Source: Deltaproteobacteria bacterium
Lineage (GTDB): Bacteria > Desulfobacterota > Desulfobacteria > Desulfobacterales > Desulfosarcinaceae
DNA length: 64,000 bases
Assembly: GCA_020444075.1 (NCBI GenBank)
Contig: JAHLLR010000015.1
Coordinates: forward strand, 16,021-80,020
Direction: 5' to 3'
Shown here in pieces: positions 1 to 9,998 of the stretch (positions are counted from its first letter, which is position 1; every line of letters starts with the position of its first letter). A model generated the notes under the pieces. The model ran no database searches. It was not told the DNA's origin and saw nothing but the letters and a program-made list of their open reading frames with translations. The position numbers and the translations under genes were made by a program.

Positions 1-408
1 GATGACCACCCCGCGCATGCTCGCCCGCCGGGCAATTTCTTCATCCTCGGAAAGAAAATCATGCAGGCCGCAGTCCACATTGAGTTTCAGATCGATGGCC
101 CGGATCACATCCTGGCGGGCCTTTTTCCCCAGCCGCCCACCGTCGGGGGCAATGCCGATCACCAGGTGAGTGGCCGGCCTGCCGGCCGTTTCGGCGATCT
201 GCATGGCCGTTTCGATAGATTCAACCACCGGTATGCCGCCGGCTCTGCCGTCGAGCACGTCGCCGGCATCCCGACCGGCATATCTTGAATCCACAACGGC
301 AGCGATAGTGTATCGGCGGCAGAACCGAACCAGGCCGTGAGCCGTTTTGCCGTTAAGCGTATTGAAAGCACCTTCACAATAGACGATCGCATTCCCGTCG
401 GGATTCAT
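1..408 (-). CDS. DUF1611 family protein, N-terminal part (runs off left edge)
   Basis: The frame is open from the ATG at 408 to base 1, giving 136 residues; the rest lies outside the window. The N-terminal Rossmann-like part of the DUF1611 family is visible: NTLNGKTAHGLVRF near residues 16-29, then VVDSRYAGRDAGDVLDG and IPVVESIETA, and later THLVIGIAPDGGRL. Some family members have been characterised as D-amino-acid (D-glutamate) N-acetyltransferases (DgcN), so a role in amino-acid modification is possible but not shown here. Its ATG overlaps the TGA of the upstream PLP-enzyme gene as ATGA, so the two are probably translationally coupled in one minus-strand operon. Confidence 0.75.
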   Translation of the reverse strand, partial: MNPDGNAIVYCEGAFNTLNGKTAHGLVRFCRRYTIAAVVDSRYAGRDAGDVLDGRAGGIPVVESIETAMQIAETAGRPATHLVIGIAPDGGRLGKKARQDVIRAIDLKLNVDCGLHDFLSEDEEIARRASMRGVVI

Positions 409-1502
409 GATTTTCTCCCTGTCAATACGACCACATAAAGATCGTTGGGCAAAGGGTTGGTTTTGTGATTTTCGATGAGCGCAATCAGTCCGGCGGTGGA
501 GGCAGGGAGCACATCCAGGCCCTCCCGCTCGCGAATCAAACGGGAATACAGGGGCAGATTCTTGTCCGATGCATCGCCGGCCCAGCCGCTGGTTTCCCGG
601 ATGGCCCTGAGGGCTAAGTTTCCGTCAATGGCATGCCAGTTGATCAGGGGTTCGTTCACCCGGGTTTCCCGGATTTTTTCGGGAATCAGGTCCTCGCAGG
701 TGGGCCTGTTCTTCAAGGCGGCGCGGACGATCGGGTTTTTCCGAAAGGAAGAGCCGGCCACCATCCGGGGCATGCGCGACGTCTTGCCCCGTCGATTCAG
801 ACTGGCGAAGCCCCTTCACACACCGGCGAATGTGGTCCCGTTGGACACCGGTACGGCTATCGCCGCCGGCGCATCCCCCAGTTCATCGTATATTTCGTAG
901 GAGATACCGCCGTAGGCTCCCAGCTGCATCGTGGTATTACTGCCACCCGGGTTGGCATCGTACCACTCCTCTTTTTCCGCCTGTTCGCTGGAGGCCTTCA
1001 CAGCCCCTTCGTAGTCGCCCGGGATTCGGATAATTTCCGCCCCCAGCTCCTCCATTTCCCGGGTCCGGCGGGTATGATAGTTGCCCGGGATATAGATGAC
1101 GCAGCGGATGCCGGCCAGGGAAGCCGCCAGCGCCTGCGCCACGCCGAAATTGCCGCAGGTGGCCACGGTAATGGTGTCAAACCGTCTCCGCAGGGCATCC
1201 ATGGCCTGGGCAAAGGCAACGCGGTCTTTCTGGGTGCCGGTGGGGTTGCCCCCTTCGAACTTCAAAAAAATCTGGCGCAGACCGGTTTCCCGTTCGATGT
1301 TGCGGGCACGGATGAAATCGGTATCTCCCACTTCCGAATCGATGATGTCCTCATATGCTTCCAAGCGCTCGGCCAATGGACGGGAGGGGTCGGCGGTAAT
1401 TGTCCGCTGCCGGTTCACATCCTGGTGGATCTGTTGAAATTCTCCGGAAGCACCGTCCATCAACCCGAACGGCTGGGTGAGATGGCAGTCTCCATTCGTC
1501 AT
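405..1502 (-). CDS. PLP-dependent threonine/cysteate-synthase-like enzyme with an in-frame TGA
   Basis: Fold-type II PLP enzyme of the threonine synthase-like group. GGNPTGTQKDR carries the lysine expected to bind PLP, TVATCGNFGVAQALAASLAG is the phosphate/substrate loop region, and PVSNGTTFAGV is the glycine-rich segment. The frame is continuous over 365 codons except for a TGA at 816-818 (codon 229); after it the same frame continues with RGFASLNRRGKTSRMPRM and ends at the ATGA overlap with the DUF1611 gene. The start at 1502 is chosen because GGGGGAG lies about 6 bases upstream; ATGs at 1517 and 1532 are also in frame. The TGA may be a nonsense mutation, a sequencing error or a selenocysteine codon. 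Substrate unknown. Confidence 0.7.
766..791 (-). promoter_or_regulatory. SECIS-like hairpin after the in-frame TGA
   Basis: On the minus strand CGGGGCA and TGCCCCG form a perfect 7-bp stem with a 12-base loop. The loop begins about 32 bases after the TGA at 816-818 and starts AG. Bacterial SECIS elements are known to lie just downstream of the UGA, with the apical loop roughly 16-37 bases away and a G in its first two positions, so the geometry fits. A stem of this size also occurs by chance in GC-rich coding DNA. Confidence 0.3.
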
Positions 1503-1853
1503 CTTCTGCTCCCCCATGATTAGAATAAACAACCGTTCCGGACGGCCGGTGGAACAAATGGTTCCGGTTTTTGAAAAACCAGAACCCCGCTTTCATGACC
1601 AATTATAATTAATATAACAATATGTTGGATCAAGATGTGCGGCTTTACGGAATTCTGACGCGGCCAACGCGCGACGCGCGACCGGGCCTGGTGATTCTGA
1701 TTTTACACGAATACCTGAAATTATTCAAACAATATCTGATAGATATGATTATGGCCCGATCATTGCTGAATCGGATATACCGGGTGGTCGAAACCGCCTG
1801 GCAGACATTTTCAGGGACAAGTTGTCCTTCCCAGCCCAAAAAGGAGAAAAACA
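1503..1853. other. Intergenic region between divergent genes
   Basis: No convincing gene. The part at about 1600-1622 is AT-rich and may hold the promoters of the divergent flanking genes, but no clear -35/-10 pair was recognised. AAGGAG just before 1854 is the ribosome binding site of the next gene. Confidence 0.5.
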
Positions 1854-2144
1854 ATGAAGCGCGGAAAAATGAAGGTTTTGATGGTGTTGTTCACGCTGGT
1901 CCTGATCTCGGCAAGCCCGTTTGCCGCCATGGCATCGGGACCGGTGACCATTCAAGGCGAGGTCAACGACAGCTACCAGATTGTTGACAGCGATGGACAG
2001 GTATACGAGATCGCCGACACCGCAAAGGGCAACGATCTCGTCGAAAACCACATCGGTGAAAAAGCAAAGGTGGTAGGAACGGTTCAGCAGGATCAGGATG
2101 TAAAAATCATCACGATTACCTCGTTCGAGATTCTTGCGGAATAG
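1854..2144 (+). CDS. Small secreted protein, uncharacterised
   Basis: 96 residues. A typical signal peptide (KRGK, then a hydrophobic run MVLFTLVLISA, cleavage probably after AMA near residue 26) is followed by about 70 residues: VTIQGEVNDSYQIVDSDG, then YEIADTAKGNDLVENHIGEK and VVGTVQQDQD, ending in FEILAE. The pattern of short beta strands with GxV and VVGTV suggests a small OB-like barrel exported to the periplasm. It resembles the mature part of the next gene product, suggesting paralogues, one exported and one cytoplasmic. A strong site AAGGAG precedes the ATG. Function unknown. Confidence 0.75.
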   Translation: MKRGKMKVLMVLFTLVLISASPFAAMASGPVTIQGEVNDSYQIVDSDGQVYEIADTAKGNDLVENHIGEKAKVVGTVQQDQDVKIITITSFEILAE

Positions 2145-2151
2145 GACACCG

Positions 2152-2187
2152 GGGACCCGGCCATGAATATGGCCGGGTCCCTTTTTA
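2152..2187 (+). terminator. Rho-independent terminator
   Basis: GGGACCCGGCCAT and ATGGCCGGGTCCC form a 13-bp perfect stem with a GAAT loop, followed by TTTTT. It lies between the small secreted protein gene and the next small gene, so the second probably depends on readthrough or its own promoter. Confidence 0.85.
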
Positions 2188-2201
2188 TCACAGGAGAGAT
2201 C

Positions 2202-2465
2202 ATGAACAAAAAGGTTACCGCATCCATGCAGACGCTTGTCGGCATCGTCACCCCTTACGCATGGGATGATAGCGACCGGGTTTCCGAAGTATCTCTCTCA
2301 GCCACGGATGATGAAGAATACGTCATTGAGAACAGTGGACGATTCCTCGATCTGCTTCAAAAACAGATTCGGGCCGTTGGGATGGTTAAATGCGGCAAGA
2401 AGATGCACCGGGCGATCAATATAAAAAAATTTGAACTGTTGGAAAGCGCTTCGTTAAGCGATTAG
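2202..2465 (+). CDS. Small cytoplasmic protein related to the preceding secreted protein
   Basis: 87 residues with no signal peptide. The ATG at 2202 is preceded by AGGAGAG; an in-frame ATG at 2163 sits inside the terminator hairpin and is less likely. The order LVGIVTPYA, EEYVIENSGRFLDLLQKQI, RAVGMVKCGKKM, INIKKFELLE parallels the YEIAD.., VVGTV.., ITSFEIL order of the exported neighbour, so both may share an OB-like fold. It sits 20 bases upstream of the dksA-like gene. No known function can be assigned. Confidence 0.7.
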   Translation: MNKKVTASMQTLVGIVTPYAWDDSDRVSEVSLSATDDEEYVIENSGRFLDLLQKQIRAVGMVKCGKKMHRAINIKKFELLESASLSD

Positions 2466-2485
2466 GAAGTTACAGGGAGTCCTCC

Positions 2486-2851
2486 ATGGAAAAAAAAGAA
2501 CTCGACTATTTTCGCCAACTGCTTGAAAATGAATTGAATCTTCTCATCGAAAAGGCTGGCGAGACGGTTTGGGAACTGATGGAGGCCTCTTCCGACAACG
2601 AATCAGACCTTTTAGACCGTGCGACCCAGGAGCTTTCCCAGAACAATGTGTTTCGGATTCGCAGCCGGGAGAGCCGGCTGATCAAGAAAATCAGGGAAAG
2701 CCTGCAAGCCATCGATGACGGCACCTATGGTATTTGCGAAGACTGTGAAGAACCGATAGCCATCGAACGCCTCATGGCCAGACCGGTTACCAGCTACTGC
2801 ATTTCCTGCAAAAGCCGCCGGGAGGCTTTTGAAAAAGCCATCGGGTATTGA
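2486..2851 (+). CDS. dksA: DksA/TraR family zinc-finger transcription factor
   Basis: 121 residues, the usual size of short DksA proteins. DksA-type proteins bind the secondary channel of RNA polymerase and, with ppGpp, alter promoter choice. An N-terminal helical region (residues 1-80, coiled-coil type, with DNESDLLDRATQEL at the tip area) is followed by GTYGICEDCEEPIAIERL and YCISCK: a CxxC-CxxC zinc finger with all four cysteines present, then the C-terminal helix. The acidic tip residues needed for polymerase control look present (DNESD). A GGGAG site precedes the ATG. Which paralogue it is cannot be said from one copy. Confidence 0.85.
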   Translation: MEKKELDYFRQLLENELNLLIEKAGETVWELMEASSDNESDLLDRATQELSQNNVFRIRSRESRLIKKIRESLQAIDDGTYGICEDCEEPIAIERLMARPVTSYCISCKSRREAFEKAIGY

Positions 2852-3227
2852 CGCTTATCCTGTGAGGGAAAACGTAAGCGGGACGCATCATATCCGTATT
2901 TACCGGTTACCGGTGCCGGCGCAAAGCCCCCGTTTATCCGACCTTATCTCCTCAGCCGTTTCCCACCTCCACCCCATCCTTGCCCGGTTAAACCGACGGG
3001 AGCTGTTTGAGCCGTTCCGAAAATCAGCGGCGGTTTGACGAAAATGCGGTTTAGTCTTTCCATCCGGCAAAAAAGGCAATGATTGTGGCCAGATTGGACT
3101 TGTGTTTAACCCTATTTTATGGGAAATGCGGGATTGTCAATTTTCCCTAAGCCGCCGACGATGACGGTACCCATCAATCAATAGCCCAAATCAGGCCTCC
3201 GGCCCGGTAACGTTTTAGTGCAGCCTC
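2852..3227. other. Intergenic, no gene recognised
   Basis: About 375 bases. A short inverted repeat CGCTTA...TAAGCG lies at about 2851-2880 without a T-run. The middle is low-information and no promoter with good consensus was seen. The stretch ends with a weak ribosome binding site for the regulator at 3228. Confidence 0.4.
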
Positions 3228-4637
3228 ATGGATACCATTCTCATCGCAACACAAGATCCGCACACAAACACCGCCATCCGCGGAATTCTATCCCCCGACG
3301 ACCACATACAACTCGTCGATTCACCGGATCAAATCTGGGAAACGATCAAAACCATCGCCTGCGATTGCCTGTTCATCGATCTTTCCCTGATGGAGGCGTT
3401 GCCCGGCACCCTGGACCATCTGACGGATCCGAAGACGCTGGTGCAGGAACTGAAGGATTTGCGTCCATTGATGGCCATTATCGTTATTGCCGGCAATGAC
3501 GATGTCCGGGAAGCGGTACGGTACATGAAAAACGGCGCCACCAACTATATCACGGCACCCATCGATCCGGATGAAGTGCGCCTGGTCGTCGATGAAATCT
3601 CAAGGGAACGGCGCCGGCAATCGGAGCTCGCCTATCTTCGCGAACGGATATGGAAGGATGATTCCCTCGATATTGTCCAGACTCTAAGCCCCACAATGAA
3701 AAAAGTGTATGACAACGTCAGGTCCGTGGGTCCCACAAAAACGACCGTGCTGCTGCTGGGGGAAACCGGAACGGGGAAAAGTTTTACCGCCAAGCTCATT
3801 CACCGGCAAAGCAATCGAAAAAATGGCCCTTTTATCAGCGTTCATTGCGGTGCCATTCCGGAAACGCTCATTGAAAGCGAACTTTTCGGCCACGAGAAGG
3901 GCTCATTCACCGGCGCCCACCGGCGAAAGCTGGGCAAGTTTGAAGTGGCCTCGGGAGGCACTATTTTTCTGGACGAGATTGGCACGATTTCAAAATCGGC
4001 ACAGGTCAAGCTGCTGACCGTCCTCCAGGAAGGAATCTTTCAGCGCGTGGGCGGCGAACAGGCGCTGGAGGCGAATGTTCGGGTGATCGCGGCCTCCAAC
4101 GCCGATCTGAAACAGATGTGCATTGAGGGCCAGTTCAGGAAGGATCTTTATTACCGTCTCAACGTTTTCCCCATCACCATCCCGTTGTTGTATGAACGCA
4201 AGGAGGACATCCCCCTGTTTGTCCATGCCTTTCTGCATAAATTCAACCAGTTCAACGCCAAGGACATCCGGGGGATCCATCCCGCGGTAATGCAAGCCCT
4301 GATACAATACGACTGGCCGGGAAATATCCGTGAGCTCGAAAATCTGTTGGAACGTGCTTATATCCTCGAAACAACGTCCGAGTTGACCCCTGAAAGCTTC
4401 CCCTCGGAATTGTTCGATTCTACTGAACCGATGACCGAAATTGCCATCGATACCAGCGAAACCCTGGCAGCCGTCAGGAAAAAAGGGCTGGCGGAGATTG
4501 AACGCCGCTACCTGAAAGAAATCCTCTCCCGCAACATGGGAAAAATTAACGCGTCCGCATCGGAGGCCGGCGTGGGAACGCGGCAATTAAACAAGCTGAT
4601 GCACAAGTACCAACTTGACAAGGGAATCTTTAAATAA
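3228..4637 (+). CDS. Sigma-54-dependent response regulator with degenerate receiver domain
   Basis: 469 residues in three parts. Residues 1-120 are receiver-like, but the acidic pair is replaced (ILIATQDP instead of a DD-containing motif) and the conserved lysine near NYITAPIDP is alanine; the central aspartate of CLFIDLS remains. Residues about 150-385 are the AAA+ sigma-54 interaction domain with Walker A GETGTGKS (about 177-184), the sigma-54 contact loop GSFTGA (about 224), Walker B GGTIFLDEIG and the arginine-finger region FRKDLYYRLNVFPI. The C-terminal 45 residues are a Fis-type helix-turn-helix. It activates sigma-54 promoters; ordinary phosphorylation control is doubtful. No kinase gene is adjacent. 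Confidence 0.88.
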   Translation: MDTILIATQDPHTNTAIRGILSPDDHIQLVDSPDQIWETIKTIACDCLFIDLSLMEALPGTLDHLTDPKTLVQELKDLRPLMAIIVIAGNDDVREAVRYMKNGATNYITAPIDPDEVRLVVDEISRERRRQSELAYLRERIWKDDSLDIVQTLSPTMKKVYDNVRSVGPTKTTVLLLGETGTGKSFTAKLIHRQSNRKNGPFISVHCGAIPETLIESELFGHEKGSFTGAHRRKLGKFEVASGGTIFLDEIGTISKSAQVKLLTVLQEGIFQRVGGEQALEANVRVIAASNADLKQMCIEGQFRKDLYYRLNVFPITIPLLYERKEDIPLFVHAFLHKFNQFNAKDIRGIHPAVMQALIQYDWPGNIRELENLLERAYILETTSELTPESFPSELFDSTEPMTEIAIDTSETLAAVRKKGLAEIERRYLKEILSRNMGKINASASEAGVGTRQLNKLMHKYQLDKGIFK

Positions 4638-4996
4638 CGCCCCTCCCCCCGCTTATTGAGAACCTATATTTCCGATTCCACCGCAAAACGGAACTTCCTG
4701 TTCCGAACCCAACAACTATTTAATTTTAAAATAATATCTCGCGATTGCCGGCGCCCTTTCCCCGAAAAAGTCTGTGGGTCGCGCAGGTATGATCAGAATT
4801 GTCGTCGTCTCGGCGGGAGCGGCAAACAATGATATACCATTATATTTCATATAGTTATAATCTGGTATGTTTTTTGTAGGGCATAAAATAAAGCCTCCGA
4901 TGATGTCGGCCGGCATGGTTTTGACCGCCCCAATCCGGGGTGGCTGGGCCAACACGATAAAATATCAGCCAGACAAGCACGAAAGGACACCATTTG
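4638..4996. other. Intergenic, small palindrome only
   Basis: About 360 bases without a convincing gene. CGGAAC-TTCCT-GTTCCG forms a 6-bp inverted repeat at 4689-4705, possibly a weak terminator for the upstream regulator or an operator. AAAGGAC before 4997 is the ribosome binding site of the next gene. Confidence 0.4.
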
Positions 4997-5329
4997 ATGA
5001 ACTGGAAATTCTGGAAGAAAGAATCCCAAAACGAACCCTCCGCCGCTAATGGTCCCAAACTTGCCAAACCGAAGGAGCTTCCAGAGCCGGTCGGTCGGAA
5101 AATGGTCACGGTCATGAAGTTGGATCCGGATCTGGTGTGGTCGCTCAAATATGTGAGCCGACCCATGGGAGATCGCCGAAACGCCAGCGAATTCAGGATA
5201 TTCAACCCCGAAACCGCACACATGAAAGGGGTTACCGTCAAGAACTGGACTTCCCTTGACGACCTGCCGGACCTGATTCTGTATTCAGGGTCTTACGATA
5301 AAAGTGCCAACAGCATCGAAATCCATTAA
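4997..5329 (+). CDS. Uncharacterised 110-residue soluble protein
   Basis: Starts MNWKFWKKESQ, a basic and aromatic N-terminus, then a proline/lysine-rich linker (KLAKPKELPEPVGRKM), then a compact domain: VMKLDPDLVWSLKYVSRPMG, FRIFNPETAHMKGVTVKNW, LDDLPDLILYSGSYDK. No signal peptide or membrane segment. AAAGGAC lies upstream of the ATG at 4997; a TTG one codon earlier is also in frame. It stands alone before a terminator. Family not recognised; the coherent composition and following terminator support a real gene. Confidence 0.65.
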   Translation: MNWKFWKKESQNEPSAANGPKLAKPKELPEPVGRKMVTVMKLDPDLVWSLKYVSRPMGDRRNASEFRIFNPETAHMKGVTVKNWTSLDDLPDLILYSGSYDKSANSIEIH

Positions 5330-5413
5330 CCGTGAATGATCCGATGCCTGTGATGGAGCGTTGCTGCATACCCATCCCGTGCATCTATATCGCAACAGTG
5401 GAACAGATAAAAA

Positions 5414-5446
5414 ATGCCTGCCTGAAAACAGGGCGGGCATTTTCTT
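5414..5446 (+). terminator. Probable rho-independent terminator
   Basis: ATGCCTGCC...GGGCGGGCAT pairs imperfectly (one G-U pair and one bulge) around an AAAA loop, followed by TTTCTTT. It ends the transcript of the gene at 4997. Confidence 0.65.
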
Positions 5447-5487
5447 TCAGGACGCATATTTGATGAACGCGCAAAAAGTTGATTTCC

Positions 5488-5611
5488 GACGGCTTTGTAA
5501 AAGGTTCGAGATCAAGGCTTGCGAATTCCGAGGAATGAGGCGTACTGAGCGTACGCCGCAGTGACGAGGGCTGAAGCGCAACGCAGATATCGGACCTTTT
5601 ACGTAGCCGTC
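5488..5611. repeat. 124-bp MITE-like element with terminal inverted repeats
   Basis: The ends GACGGCTTTGTAAAAGGTTCG and its near-perfect inverse (GACGGCTACGTAAAAGGTCCG read from the other strand) bound a 124-bp unit with internal GAGGCGTACTGAGCGTACGCC. From memory, similar elements with GACGGCTTCGTAAAAA ends are scattered in Desulfobacteraceae genomes; that is recall, not a search. No coding capacity. It is the only copy seen in this window. Confidence 0.65.
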
Positions 5612-5903
5612 ACAGCTTGATTCCGGCATGATTTTGCGAGCAAGCCGCCCCTGCAGTACCGGCTGAGGATGACTTTTTTCAACCATTTGTTTTTACAAAA
5701 AATAAAATTGTCCCGGCAAAGCTTGACAACGCCCATTTCCGCTTTAGTTTTGCCCTATCTCAAACAGGCAACGCCCTGATTTCGTCCATTACAATCTGAT
5801 GAGCGCCTGCGTCGGCGGTTGCCGTTGACAACGGAACCGGTGCGTGTGGGTTGCGCTCCCATAGGGAAATTTTTAAAAGGGTTAAAATGAAAAGGAGAAG
5901 AAA
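5612..5903 (+). promoter_or_regulatory. groESL leader region with possible promoter
   Basis: TTGACA at 5723-5728 followed at 16 bases by TAGTTT is a weak sigma-70-type candidate; CCCTATCT at 5753-5760 resembles a heat-shock sigma -10 but is too far from the -35 for a standard sigma-32 promoter. CCGTTG-A-CAACGG at 5822-5834 is a small palindrome. No CIRCE element was found. AAAAGGAGAAGAAA before the ATG of groES is a strong ribosome binding site. Confidence 0.3.
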
Positions 5904-7831
<1,928 letters not shown>

Positions 7832-7860
7832 TCCATATTGTTCCGAAGAAAATTAAAACG

Positions 7861-7901
7861 ATACCTGCCCGATGATCCCATCATCGGGCAGGTATTTTTT
7901 T
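7861..7901 (+). terminator. Strong rho-independent terminator of groESL
   Basis: A 16-bp perfect stem (ATACCTGCCCGATGAT and its complement) closes a CCC loop and runs into a T-tract. The AT-rich base of the stem also makes it usable from the opposite strand, where the molybdopterin gene ends just downstream. Confidence 0.92.
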
Positions 7902-7922
7902 GGGGACTTACTTCAACCCGCG

Positions 7923-9938
7923 CTACACCCTTTGCTTCTCTTTTATTGTCCTTGAATGACCAGATGGGTCACTTTCGGACAACCTGCCTGCCGCCTCGAT
8001 TTTGACCCTTACGGAATTGAATATGGGACCATCGCCTATTTTTTGAGCAAGGCCGGGAACCAGGGCGTTCAAGGGGACGCCGTTCAAACCGATCAGCGGA
8101 CGCGGCGCCCACAGGGTGCCGGCGGGAACCTTGGCCGTCACCTTGGCATGCAGGGTGACCGTGCCCAGTTCGTTGAAAACCGCCACCCGATCATTCTCTT
8201 CGATAGACCGATTGGCGGCATCCTCCGGGTTCACCCAGACCACCTGGGGGATCGGTCCGTACACGTCCGTGAACTGGCTGTGCGTGTATTTGGCAGTGGA
8301 ACTGTTGAGCAGGATAAGCCTGGAATCCGCGGGTGGCAAAGGTTGTTGGACCGGCAAGGGTGTGGCCCCGGCTGGCGATACCGACGCTGCAAACTCGATC
8401 TTTCCCGAGGGCGTTTGGTATACGTCGTTAGGCCTCAGTTTTACTTCAAGGACTTCTCCGGAAAGAATATTTTCCAGGCCGCCTTTTCGGTAAGTCTGCG
8501 CAAGCGTCTTCTCCAGGGCTGCCCACGGATCTTCGTAGAGCCAGTCGGCGGTCAGGCCCAGCTGTCTGGCGAGCTGCTGCATCACCCAGATCTCATGCCG
8601 GCTGTCGCCCAGCGGTTCAATGGCTTTTTCCGACAGGCGGCTGAAGGGATGATGGTCGGAAATCGTGACGTCCCGCTTCTCAAGATAGGTGGGGGCGGGC
8701 AGCACCACATCGGCGCGGAGGGCGGTCTCCGACCAGTGGGGGTCATGGACGACCACGAACACATCCTTACGATCCAGGCCGCACCGCACGGCAGACTGGT
8801 CGGGCAGCGTCATGGCCGGGTTTGACCCGAGAACGTAAACGAACTTGAATCCACCCGCTGCCAGGCGTTCACCGATGGCCACCTGGCTGACCACCTTGCC
8901 CGGATGTCCGGACAACCCGCCGCCGTTGAGCGTCGGATAGTCAATCGTTTGCCCTCTTGAGTTGCTGTATTGAAACCCCCGGTGAAGCCCCAGCAATGCC
9001 GGCAGCAAAGCCACGGCCCTGGCAGCCTCGGCGCCCTGCATGGACTTTTGAAGACCGAGTCCGATCATGAATGCCGCCGGCCGATGGGTCATCAACAACT
9101 CGCCGATTTGAGTGACGCGGTGCCCGGGGACGCCGGATACCTGTTCGACTCGTTCCGGTGTCCATTCCATGGCCTTTTCGGCATATACCGGAAAACCGGT
9201 GGTCCATCTGCCGATGAACCCCTGGTCGACGCCGCCCTTCTCGATCAGGTATCGGGCGATGCCGTAACACAGGGCCACGTCACTGCCGGGCCGGGGCTGG
9301 ATCCAGATGTCCGCCGCCTCTGCCGTAGGGCTTTTGCGTGGATCGACACAGACAAGGATGGCCTTCCGGTTTTTCCGGGCATGGCGGGCCATCGCCCATA
9401 TGTGGGACGCACTCACCCGGGCATTGTTGCCCCAGAACAGGATGACCCTCGACGCGGCCATGTCCTCCAGTTGCAGACCGTAACTCAGCCCGTAATGCAG
9501 ACCGATGCCGGCATGGCCGGAGCTGCTGCACAGGGTATAATCGGAAGTCGTCGCCCCCAGGGCGGACCAGAGCCGTTTGGCGAAATGCCAGGCCAGAAAC
9601 CCGGTGTTTCCCGGATAGTCGTAAAGCAAAAGGGATTCTTTGCCGTGGGTGTCGAGGGTCGCCTGAATCCGATCTGAGACCGTGGACAGGGCGACATCCC
9701 AGGACACGCGGGAAAAGGGTTCCGATGCACCGAATCCCGCTTTCACATGAGGATCAAGCACCCGGTTTTGACTGTACACCCGCTGGGGATCACCGTTTCC
9801 CCTCGGACAGAGGAACCCCCCGGTTACCGGGTTTTCGGTGCTCCCCCGGGTTGCAATGATTTTCCCCTGGTCCACGGTGACATCCATGAAACAGGTATCC
9901 GGGCAATCCCGATGGCAGACGGTTTTGATTATTTTCAT
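7923..9938 (-). CDS. Molybdopterin-dependent oxidoreductase (DMSO reductase superfamily)
   Basis: 671 residues. The N-terminal CHRDCPDTCFMDV (Cys8, Cys12, Cys16) with Cys44 in GFLCPRG binds one [4Fe-4S] cluster. Then come the bis-MGD domains: DYPGNTGFLAWHFAKRLW, LCSSSGHAGIGLHYG (candidate metal-ligand region), ILFWGNNARVS, YVLGSNPAMTLPDQ, APTYLEKRDVT and a C-terminal molybdopterin-binding barrel with RLILLNSST and VWVNPEDAANR. No twin-arginine signal, so probably cytoplasmic. The CHRDCPDTC start is shared with the group that includes acetylene hydratase-like and poorly characterised enzymes. No electron-transfer subunit is adjacent, so the partner and substrate are unknown. Confidence 0.88.
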   Translation of the reverse strand: MKIIKTVCHRDCPDTCFMDVTVDQGKIIATRGSTENPVTGGFLCPRGNGDPQRVYSQNRVLDPHVKAGFGASEPFSRVSWDVALSTVSDRIQATLDTHGKESLLLYDYPGNTGFLAWHFAKRLWSALGATTSDYTLCSSSGHAGIGLHYGLSYGLQLEDMAASRVILFWGNNARVSASHIWAMARHARKNRKAILVCVDPRKSPTAEAADIWIQPRPGSDVALCYGIARYLIEKGGVDQGFIGRWTTGFPVYAEKAMEWTPERVEQVSGVPGHRVTQIGELLMTHRPAAFMIGLGLQKSMQGAEAARAVALLPALLGLHRGFQYSNSRGQTIDYPTLNGGGLSGHPGKVVSQVAIGERLAAGGFKFVYVLGSNPAMTLPDQSAVRCGLDRKDVFVVVHDPHWSETALRADVVLPAPTYLEKRDVTISDHHPFSRLSEKAIEPLGDSRHEIWVMQQLARQLGLTADWLYEDPWAALEKTLAQTYRKGGLENILSGEVLEVKLRPNDVYQTPSGKIEFAASVSPAGATPLPVQQPLPPADSRLILLNSSTAKYTHSQFTDVYGPIPQVVWVNPEDAANRSIEENDRVAVFNELGTVTLHAKVTAKVPAGTLWAPRPLIGLNGVPLNALVPGLAQKIGDGPIFNSVRVKIEAAGRLSESDPSGHSRTIKEKQRV

Positions 9939-9998
9939 AGGATTTGCCTTTCTGCTGGAGGATTCAGATTCAGTGATCTGCGCAGCACGTTTCCCGTA

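Noticed and set aside
633..1523. 296-residue plus-strand open frame
   Set aside because: It lies opposite the PLP enzyme gene, whose minus-strand protein shows clear family motifs; the plus frame has no recognisable motif and is an effect of GC-rich codons.
1622..1987. 121-residue frame overlapping the small secreted protein
   Set aside because: It overlaps a gene with a signal peptide and good ribosome binding site, and has no motif of its own.
5500..5520. GGTTCGAGATC resembling a tRNA T-loop
   Set aside because: No acceptor, D or anticodon stems around it; it belongs to the MITE-like repeat.
5612..5903. Possible CIRCE element before groESL
   Set aside because: No TTAGCACTC-N9-GAGTGCTAA or near match is present in the leader.
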